Of a DNA stretch of 14,059 nt, positions 7,426-14,059 are shown piece after piece. The notes beneath the pieces are model-generated. The model was not told where the DNA came from and ran no database searches. It was given only the letters and a program-made list of their open reading frames with translations. Each line of letters begins with the position of its first letter. Position 1 is the first letter of the stretch. The stretch covers positions 288,964-303,022 of the forward strand of contig GG745372.1 in assembly GCA_000151295.1 (NCBI GenBank). Reading direction: 5' to 3'. Position numbers and translations under genes: made by a program. Source of the DNA: Allomyces macrogynus ATCC 38327. Lineage: Eukaryota; Blastocladiomycota; Blastocladiomycetes; Blastocladiales; Blastocladiaceae.

Positions 7426-8980
7426 CTACAACTTGGCCCTCGCTGGCCCACGCGTCTTCCACCCATTCTTCACCCACGTCTCGACCTTCTCCCACTCCCA
7501 CTCGCCCTCGATCGGCTCCCACGCGTCCTCGCCCCCCGGCACCACCGTCCCCGTCCCGGTCAGCACTGGCCACGCCTTCACATTGCGCATCGGCACAACG
7601 GGCTCAACGCACGCGTCGGTCCCGTCAAACCGCGCTTTCCACTCGTGCAAAGGGCGCGACAGGAACACGCGCGTGAATGTGGCGCGAATCGCGGGCCACG
7701 ACTCCGGGTCGACGGGCGGGCCGACCGTGGAGAGGTGCGAGTATTCGGCCGGGGGCAGGTCCGTGCGGAGGCCGGCCAGGAGAGCCGCATAGAATTGCGG
7801 CTCGAGCGCGCCGACGGCGAGGAACTGACCGTCTAAGGGGTGGAGACTTTCGTCAGTGTGTTGTCGAAAGTCCCGACGCGGATGTGGAAGGCAGGCATGT
7901 ACCTTGCGTCTCGTAGACGTCGTAGTGCGGCGCGCCCGAGTCGAGCAAGTTGGTTCCGCGATCGCCCGTCGCGAGGCCGACGTGCTGGAATGCACGCAGG
8001 AACGAGGCTATCGTTGGATGTCAGTAACCCGTCCAGAGCTCGTTTTCAGAGGAAGCACGTTCCGTACCGACATACTGCGCGCCCTGCACCATGTTCACAT
8101 CCGCGATGGCGCCGCGGCCCGTCGTGGCGCGCTGCACCAACGCGCCCAGAACGAGCGTCGCGCACAGCAACCCGCCGCCAGCAAAATCGGCGATCAGGTT
8201 GACGGGGAACATTGGCGGCGTATCGTTGCGACCCAGAGCCTGGATATCACACTTAGCGAGCAATCTTGACCAGCGCATCCAGCCAAAAAACGCACCGAAA
8301 GCACGCCGCTTGCGGCCAAGTACGTAATATCGTGCCCCGCCTGCTTGCCCTTGACACCTACCCCATCGCAATCCGATCCGACGCGTCAGTATCCGCTGTT
8401 TACTTGGTAGCATCGCGCCGAACGCGTACCATCGCGCGGGAACCCGACCAGGCGCGCCACGACAAGTCCCGGATTCACGGCGTGCATCGCGTCGGGCGTG
8501 AACCCCATCGCATCGAAAATTCCCGGGCGGTACGGGTCGAGCAGGACGTCGGCGTGCCGGATCAGCGTCCAAAGCCGCGCTTGGCCCTCGCGCGACTTGA
8601 GGTCGAGCTGGACGGCGCGTTTTCCTCTATGGTGCACCGGCACGGGTGAGAGTACTGTTGCTCGCTTATCGAGTCCAGAGTAACGGGAGGAAGGCTTACC
8701 GCGTGAGCAAGTCGGTCGCGCTTGCAGACGACCGCGGCCGGTCGACGCGTAGCACGGTCGCGCCGAGGTCCGCCAGGACCATGCCTGAAGGCGCGGTGAT
8801 GCGTGAGTATCGCGTGGACTTGCATTTAGGTGATGTGTCGGGGTAATTGTTACCTGCAAAAGGCACGGGCGCGAGCCCGCCGAGCTCAATGACGAGCATG
8901 CCATGGAGCGGATGCTTGGCTGACGGGCGTCCTGCAGCAGTATTGGCGGTCATTAACGAGCTGTTGTGGTTGTTGGTCAT
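7426..8980 (-). CDS. Alpha-methylacyl-CoA racemase (CoA-transferase family III), peroxisomal, 7 exons
   Basis: The exons are 8980-8854, 8784-8700, 8626-8404, 8340-8296, 8239-8068, 8007-7903 and 7832-7426. They splice in frame to 387 residues, the usual length of the family. The introns are 56-73 nt, each GT-AG. The enzyme interconverts (2R)- and (2S)-methylacyl-CoA esters so that branched-chain acyl-CoAs can enter beta-oxidation. The family start is [19 protein letters not shown], then [25 protein letters not shown] and [10 protein letters not shown]. The catalytic triad is H148 (in AGHDITYL), D178 ([10 protein letters not shown]) and E263 (ALEPQFY). The spacings of 30 and 85 residues equal those of the Mycobacterium enzyme (His126, Asp156, Glu241). 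The C-terminus AKL is a type 1 peroxisomal signal. A nearby Met (codon 10 or 28) is an alternative start. The stretch [10 protein letters not shown] before the intron at 8403 is slightly longer than usual. A related CoA-transferase activity cannot be excluded, but the Asp and His set favours racemase. Confidence 0.93.
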
Positions 8981-9292
8981 CGGTTCGTCGTTGATTGCAG
9001 CAAGTGGTCGTTGAGATTGGTCGCGAGCGAAGTGCAAGAGAATGTACTGGAGGCCCGGGTTGAGCGAAACATATGGCCAAGGCCAGGAATCACTTTCACA
9101 ACTTTCACAACCACCTCGAATCGCAACCAGCTGCACTGACCCGCCGTTTCCGGCCCAAACTAAAATGGCGAGCAACCCATCCACGTGCAAGAAAGAGTCG
9201 GGCATCTATTGGTAAAACCGCGCCCCGCCCAAGTCCACCCCGTCCCTCGGCACAAGTCGACCCCCTCCCCACAGACCCCCAACCGTGCCCGG
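8981..9292. other. Intergenic region upstream of the racemase gene
   Basis: These 312 bases lie between the stop of the coiled-coil gene and the start of the racemase gene, both on the minus strand. They should hold the racemase promoter and the 3' end of the upstream transcript. I see no further gene or clear motif. Confidence 0.5.
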
Positions 9293-11481
9293 CTACTTTC
9301 GCGGCATCGCGGTGCAGTCGAGCGGCGCGTGCCACCTGTACGGCGGCTCCCCTATCTTCCCCACCTCCCGCCCTCCCTCGCCGGCACGCGCCCTCGCGCA
9401 CCGCGCACACACACACCCGTCCCACCCCTCTTCGCCACGCCGGCACCGGTGCTCGACAAACGCGACCACCTGGCCACGCGCCGCCGCGAGTTGGTCGCTC
9501 ACCGGATCCACTTTCCCCGCAGCCGCCTGCGCTTTTGCCGCGTCGTCGGCGGCCGCGGCGGCCGCCCGAACGCGGTGGCCCGCGGCAAGGACGGCAAACT
9601 TGGCCAGGAGCGTCTCGGTCATCGACGACATGCGCCGCGCCGGTGGTGCGGGTGCGCCCGCCATACGTCGTGCGGGTGGTGCGTCCGAGGACGAGTTGGA
9701 CCGTGACATCGGCGGCGAGTCAGTCGCGCCGCCGGGGGAGGCCGGGGTGACCGATCCGCGCCGGACCGGGATGCTGGCGCGCCGCGACGGTGGTACTGGA
9801 GACTGCGGCGATCTCGGCAGTGGTGATCTCGGTGGTCTATCGGGTGATCCGGGCGAGCTGTCGCGGCGGACCGATGAAGTGCACCGCGACCCGGCGGTCC
9901 ATCCGGATAGGCGACGCCGGCGGCTGCCGCTGTCGCCATCCGAGTCGACGCGCAGAACGGTCGTGTCGTCTCGCGCGGCCCGCGCAGTGGATCTGGTGCG
10001 CGACGTCCCGAGCCGTGCGTCTGAGAGGTCCGGGATCGTGTTGGCGTCAATCAGGACGTCGTTGCGCGCCTGGAGGGCGGCGACTTGCGCTTCGAGCGCC
10101 TCAACTTCGGCGGCGAGTGCGGCCTCTTGCGCGCGAATGCTCGCGAGCTCGCGCTGGAGCCGCTTGTGCTTGTCGATGATGTTGGTGTGGATCGGGGACA
10201 TGCGGTGGATTTCGGCCTGGTGGAAAGGGTTGAGAGTGAGGTCTAGGTGGCGAAAAAATACAAGTAGAAGAGAGCTCACCTCGGTTGCGAGCTGGTTGAC
10301 GTTTCGAATTCTCTCCTCGGCGTGCGCGTTGGTCTGGTGAATCGCGTCCTTGTGCCGGCGCTCGATCCGCGCCACTTTGTCACGGAACTTGGCCTTGGCC
10401 GACTCAAGTTCCAAGCGAATCGCCTGCATTTGCGACTCGAGCGACTCGATGATTTCGTCGCTCTACTCAAAGCATCGCTGGTCAGTTTCCTGCACTCGCT
10501 CGACCCATCCAAGCAAAAGCACCCCATACCGTCTGGTTCCGCAGCTCCCCCAAATACACATCCAACTCGGCAATCTCCCGCGCCAGCGCATCGCGCCTCG
10601 CCACCCGCTCGCGCATCGCCTGAATCCCCGCGACAACCTCCGGCGCATCTCCTAAACTCGGGACCGGAATCGCCTTTTGCTGTGCGGTCGTGGTCGCAAC
10701 CAAATCAGCGCCGCGCGTTGCCGCGATCGGAACCACGGCCGCAGGTGCCGGTCTTTCGGAACGGTGCACGACGGGACCGTGTCGCGGCGGGAGCGCCAAG
10801 CGCACGGGGGACGAAGGTGCCGGGGGCCCGGGTGGGGTGGGCGGGGTGCACGGTACTATCGGCAAGGTCGGTGGGGTGTGGACCGATTCGGACGGGCGCC
10901 GTGGGCGCATCGAGGAAATGGCGGAGATGACGGTCACGGCGGCGCGGACACGCGAGTTGGCCGTGGGGGTGCGGCCCGGACCGGTCGTAGGGCCGAGTCT
11001 GGTGGAGGCGGTGGTGGTGGATCCGGTCGGGCCGTGGGGAGGGTCGGGGGTCGGGCGCATCGCGAGGGCGTGCGACGGGTCGACGAACATGTACGCGCCA
11101 TAGGTGTGCCCGAAGAGGTCGTCGTTGGTCGCGTCGATCGACTTGAGATGCGTGTGCTACATCGAGGAGGGAGGAAACGCGTGAGACGGGATGACCAAGG
11201 AGCGGAGGGGAAGTTGGAGTGAGCGGACTTGGCGCTTGCGGCTCAGTGCCGCTTTTTGGTGGAGAATCTTGAGATCAATCGACCTGAACGGATGAGGAGA
11301 GGGTGAGGACGATGGCACAAAAAGGACAGGACCATTTTAGTCTAGAACGTACTGCTCCTTACACCAGTTCCGGTAAAAAAGCACGGCCTGCGACTTGGAC
11401 TCGACTCTGTTCGCCAACAGACGCGTCAAAGCGCTCCACAGTCAGCTTGTTGTCACGGGCGTCGCCGAGCAGATCGTCCAT
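9293..11481 (-). CDS. Coiled-coil, Ser/Pro/Arg-rich protein of unknown function, at least 3 exons
   Basis: The firm exons are 11156-10530, 10462-10280 and 10216-9293, with introns of 67 and 63 nt (GTATGG...TAG and GTGAGC...CAG). The second intron is a multiple of three with no stop, so retention would keep the frame. From the first in-frame ATG (11090-11088) the protein has 555 residues. Codon use stays gene-like upstream of that ATG (SIDATNDDLFGHTYGAYMF), so a 5' exon is likely. Phase-compatible exons 11283-11229 and 11481-11363 would start it at MDDLLGDARD and give 635 residues. The order is: an N-terminal Pro/Thr-rich segment; a helical heptad-like region rich in Glu, Arg, Ala and Leu (about 10600-10070); then a Ser/Pro/Arg-rich tail with many SP and RRxS sites (about 10030-9640), which suits phosphorylation. 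There is no catalytic domain. The last 40 or so residues read poorly, and another intron ending near 9350 is possible. It may be a scaffold or cytoskeletal factor, but I cannot name a family. Confidence 0.6.
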
Positions 11482-11656
11482 TCCATGGTGCGTACTATAC
11501 GGACTGCAGGCAGAGCATGAGCAGCTTGAGGTCGTCGTCGTTGAGCTTGACCTTGGCTGTCTTGGCGCCCCTCTTGCCGCCCTTACCCTTTTTCTTCTTG
11601 CCGCCGCCGCCGGTGCCGCCGCCAGCGCCCTTGGACTTCTTTTTCTTGCCGGCCAT
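11337..11656 (-). CDS. Lysine-rich small protein or 5' exon; structure unresolved
   Basis: A clear coding exon begins at the ATG at 11656-11654. It is a Lys/Gly-rich basic head (MAGKKKKSKGAGGG...) followed by VKLNDDDLKLLMLCLQSV, which looks like the start of a helix. The frame meets TAG at 11497-11495, so unspliced it gives 53 residues. The model listed here uses a 62-nt intron, 11495-11434 (GTACGC...GAG with CTGAC eight bases before the end). It continues as ALTRLLANRVESKSQAVLFY to the TAA at 11339-11337, giving 85 residues. The basic head could bind nucleic acid or serve as a nuclear signal. The second exon overlaps, in another frame, the possible first exon of the coiled-coil gene, so both cannot be right as drawn unless the genes overlap. 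A third option is that this exon is the true 5' exon of the coiled-coil gene, joined in phase 0 after CAG TCC. I do not recognise the family. Confidence 0.45.
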
Positions 11657-11915
11657 GGTGCTGTTACATTACTGCGCCGAGTCGCGGGCGCTAGATGGGG
11701 CGTGTCGGGTCGAGGTTGATGGTTGCAGAGCTGGGCTTGGAAAGGGCCAGAAAAAACACGATAAAATCTGGTTTGCCAGATCACGACGCGTTTTCTTTGG
11801 TCGTTTGTCAGCCGTGTTGTCGTCCCTTCCACCATCAAACAAGCATCACCTTGACCAACTCGCGCTCCTCCACCTCTCACACAACACACCACGCACGACG
11901 ACGCGACCTACCGCA
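11657..11915. promoter_or_regulatory. Divergent promoter region of the lysine-rich gene and MPP-beta
   Basis: This 259-bp region lies between two divergent start codons. The part next to the peptidase start (about 11865-11910) is rich in CT and CA repeats, as is usual near fungal transcription starts. No specific factor site was recognised. It probably drives both genes. Confidence 0.45.
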
Positions 11916-13322
11916 ATGATCCGCTCAGCATTACGCCTGCCGCTCGTCGGCGCCGCCCGGGCTGCCGCACGGCAACGCGCCGCGCTCGCGACCGTATCCA
12001 GCAATCCGCTGTCCCTGCCCGCGACCCAAATCTCCAAGCTGCGCAACGGCCTGACCGTTGCGACCGAGACGAACCCGCAGCTCGAGACGGCAACCGTCGG
12101 CGTCTGGATCGACTCGGGCTCGCGCGCCGAAACGCTCAAGAACAATGGCGTCGCGCACTTTCTCGAGCACATTTCCTTCAAGGGCACGACGCACCGCACA
12201 CAAGTCGACCTGGAACTCGAAATCGAGAACATGGGCGGCCACTTGAACGCGTATACCTCGCGCGAACATACCGTCTATTACGCACGGCTCTTCGCGCAGG
12301 ACGTGCCGCGCGGCGTCGAGATTCTTGGGGATATCTTGCGCAACTCGAAACTCGACACGGGCGCAATCGACCGCGAGCGCGCCGTGATTCTGCGTGAGGC
12401 CGACGAGGTCGACAAGCAGATGGAGGAAGTCGTGTTTGACCAATTGCATGCGGCCGCTTTCCCGGACAACTCGCTCGGGTTCACGATTCTCGGGCCCAGG
12501 GATAACATTCGGTCGCTGCAGCGTGCCGATCTCGCCGAGTACATTCGCACCAACTATACGGCCGACCGCATGTTCATTGTCGGTGCCGGCAAGGTGGACC
12601 ACACGCAGCTCTGCGCGCTCGCCGAACAGCATTTCGGCACGCTCCCGCCCGGCACGGGGCGGCCGCACTTCCCGACGCCGCAGTTCACGGGCGCCGACGT
12701 GCGCTTGCGCGAGGACAATATGCGCACGGCGCACGTGGCGATTGCCGTCCGCGGGTGCGGGTGGCGGTCGAAAGACCACTGGCCGCTGCTCGTAGCGTCG
12801 TCGATGATCGGGTCCTGGGACCGTGCCGCCGGGAACGCGTTCCCGTCGTCGAACCTGGCCCGGTATGTCGCCGGACAGGCGGATTTGGCCAACTCGTTCC
12901 TGTCGTTCAACACGACGTATTCGGATATGGGGCTCTGGGGCACGTACCTAACGTCGGATAACCGCGAGAAGCTCGACGAGTTGGTGCGTGTCACGCTGCG
13001 CGAGTGGGCAAGGCTCGCGACCGACCCGACCGCCGAGGAGGTGGAGCAGGCGAAATTGCAGCTCAAGACATCGTTGCTGCTCGCACTCGATGGGACGTCG
13101 CCCGTCGCCGAGGAGATTGGTCGCCAGATGCTCGTGTTTGGCACGCGGCATTCGATTGCCGAGATTGCCGCGCAGGTCGATGCCGTGACGATTGACGATG
13201 TCGTGCGCGTCGCGCGCGAGTATGTGCTTGACCGCGACCTCGCGATTGTGTCGGTCGGGCCCGTTGAGGCCGTCCCGCCGTACGAGCAGATTCGGTCAGC
13301 GGCGCGGTCGCTCGAGTTGTGA
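11916..13322 (+). CDS. Mitochondrial processing peptidase beta subunit (MPP-beta, yeast MAS1 type), intronless
   Basis: This 468-residue protein is the catalytic subunit of the matrix zinc protease that removes presequences from imported mitochondrial proteins, working with the alpha subunit. It belongs to peptidase family M16. The inverted zinc motif HFLEH is at residues 81-85 (H81, catalytic E84, H85). The third ligand is E161, in ILREADEVDKQMEEVVFD, 75 residues after H85, as in the yeast protein. Other family blocks are GVWIDSGSRAET, FKGT, EIENMGGHLNAYTSREHTVYYA, LGFTILGPRDNIRSL and NYTADRMFIVGAG. The glycine-rich loop typical of the alpha subunit is absent, which, with the intact zinc site, marks the beta subunit. 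Residues 1-25 are Arg/Ala-rich with no acidic residue, a mitochondrial presequence. The frame is open upstream, but that part is antisense or low-complexity, so the ATG at 11916 is chosen. The gene has no introns, unlike most of its neighbours. Confidence 0.97.
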   Translation: MIRSALRLPLVGAARAAARQRAALATVSSNPLSLPATQISKLRNGLTVATETNPQLETATVGVWIDSGSRAETLKNNGVAHFLEHISFKGTTHRTQVDLELEIENMGGHLNAYTSREHTVYYARLFAQDVPRGVEILGDILRNSKLDTGAIDRERAVILREADEVDKQMEEVVFDQLHAAAFPDNSLGFTILGPRDNIRSLQRADLAEYIRTNYTADRMFIVGAGKVDHTQLCALAEQHFGTLPPGTGRPHFPTPQFTGADVRLREDNMRTAHVAIAVRGCGWRSKDHWPLLVASSMIGSWDRAAGNAFPSSNLARYVAGQADLANSFLSFNTTYSDMGLWGTYLTSDNREKLDELVRVTLREWARLATDPTAEEVEQAKLQLKTSLLLALDGTSPVAEEIGRQMLVFGTRHSIAEIAAQVDAVTIDDVVRVAREYVLDRDLAIVSVGPVEAVPPYEQIRSAARSLEL

Positions 13323-13685
13323 TATGTTGGTCGTCGTCTGTAATATGGAATTGATGCCTAGCCACGTTTTTGCATGCTGTCCTGTTCCCCTGATGCTGCC
13401 TTTCCCGGTTTGAGAGCCTCTCGCGAAAAAAAGGATGATGAGCCCGCCACTGTTTAATTTTATCAAATGCTCTACGAAACGGTCGCGCCAAGTCGAGCAA
13501 ATGACCGTCACCATCTCCCGCATCAAGCGGCCATGGCGCCGTCCAGCCCTGCGCGACGAGGACATCCCGATGCCCAAGCCGTGCTTTGCGACCTTGCCCA
13601 TGCAAACAACAAGTACCGGGAAACTGGAAACCACAACCAAAGAAAGACAAAAGAGCCGAACGAGCACAGCGGGCACCAGGCCCCG
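13323..13685. other. Convergent intergenic spacer
   Basis: About 360 bases lie between the convergent stops of the peptidase and the SAM-domain gene. They are less GC-rich near the peptidase end and include an A7 run near 13426. I see no gene, repeat or RNA here. Frames crossing it lack any recognisable sequence. Confidence 0.5.
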
Positions 13686-14059
13686 TCAATCGCCCGCCTT
13701 GTCCTCGTTCTCCTCGTTACCGTTACCCTCCTCGACGACCAGCTCCCCATTCTGCTCCTCCTTTTCCACCTCGACGGGCGCATTCCCCTTCTCCATCTCC
13801 TCCCGCACGAGCGCAAACACCTTCAAGAACTTGGACCGCGCGCCTTGCGCCGAGACCCCGACCGCCTCGAGCCCCTCCTCGTCCATCGCGACCAGCGTGC
13901 GCCAATGCACGTGTTCCAGCTGCGGCGTGTACTTGTGCAGCCGCAAACTGCGCAGCCAGGCGGGCATATCCTCGAGCAACGCAAAATCAATATGGTCCGG
14001 CAACTTGCCCTTGTCGGCGGTCGGCGACAGCGGCGGCCGGCGGAAACCCCGCCGCCCGG
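13686..14059 (-). CDS. Vts1/Smaug-like SAM-domain RNA-binding protein, C-terminal part
   Basis: This is the 3' end of a gene that runs off the right edge; about 123 residues are visible. The SAM domain begins shortly after GKLPDHIDFALLEDMP and contains the Vts1/Smaug signature PAWLRSLRLHKYTPQLE, then MDEEGLEAVGVSAQGARSKF. Proteins of this group bind hairpins of the Smaug recognition type in mRNA and promote deadenylation and decay. The LHKY segment and the GAR of the second contact region, known to face RNA in this family, are kept, although GARSK replaces the commoner GARRK. After the SAM domain comes an acidic Glu/Asn-rich tail of about 45 residues, ending at the stop at 13686. In yeast Vts1 the SAM domain is close to the C-terminus, so this tail is an extension. 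The N-terminal part and the start lie outside the window. Confidence 0.88.
   Translation of the reverse strand, partial: GRRGFRRPPLSPTADKGKLPDHIDFALLEDMPAWLRSLRLHKYTPQLEHVHWRTLVAMDEEGLEAVGVSAQGARSKFLKVFALVREEMEKGNAPVEVEKEEQNGELVVEEGNGNEENEDKAGD

Noticed and set aside
9285..10340. Long plus-strand frame of 351 codons
   Set aside because: It is antisense to the coiled-coil gene, starts with GTG, has no domain, and overlaps two well-supported minus-strand introns.
11517..11915. N-terminal extension of MPP-beta in the open upstream frame
   Set aside because: The extra residues are the antisense of the lysine-rich exon plus promoter sequence. The mitochondrial presequence starts at 11916.
13063..13689. 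Minus-strand frame of 208 codons opposite the 3' end of MPP-beta
   Set aside because: It is mostly antisense to conserved M16 sequence, Arg/His-rich, and has no domain.
1..14059. CRISPR array, bacterial operon or virus
   Set aside because: There are no spaced short direct repeats, no ribosome-binding sites and no polycistronic layout. Introns and a eukaryotic tRNAi show a nuclear fungal genome.

Overview
The window looks like nuclear DNA of a fungus, most probably a basidiomycete; I cannot name the species. The evidence is: GC-rich coding sequence with a strong preference for G or C at third codon positions; protein genes cut by short introns (about 56-79 nt) with CTGAC/CTAAC-like branch points; a eukaryotic initiator tRNA gene; a mitochondrial processing peptidase; a peroxisomal enzyme; and a LINE that carries RNase H.

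Left third (about 1-5190): one degraded non-LTR retrotransposon on the minus strand. Its reverse transcriptase (RT) is open over about 1.7 kb. Its RNase H and C-terminal zinc-knuckle part is split by at least three frameshifts. Between the two parts lies about 1.2 kb of unrelated sequence that contains a 145-bp tandem repeat. The 5' end of the element lacks the endonuclease and ORF1 and stops directly against the 5' end of an initiator tRNA-Met gene (5191-5262, plus strand).

Middle (5263-9292): a small C2-domain protein (minus, apparent GC-AG intron) stands back-to-back with a small hydrophobic protein (plus) across a promoter region of about 700 bp. Next comes a seven-exon alpha-methylacyl-CoA racemase (minus). 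Its His/Asp/Glu spacing matches the family exactly, and it ends in the peroxisomal signal AKL.

Right third (9293-14059): a long coiled-coil and Ser/Pro/Arg-rich protein of unknown function (minus). A lysine-rich exon lies at its 5' side, and its gene structure is unresolved. An intronless beta subunit of mitochondrial processing peptidase follows (plus), then the C-terminal end of a Vts1/Smaug-like SAM-domain RNA-binding protein (minus), cut by the window edge.

The host genes do not form a pathway; this is an ordinary mixed fungal gene neighbourhood. The most unusual point is the LINE abutting the initiator tRNA gene. I did not find a convincing new multi-gene system.
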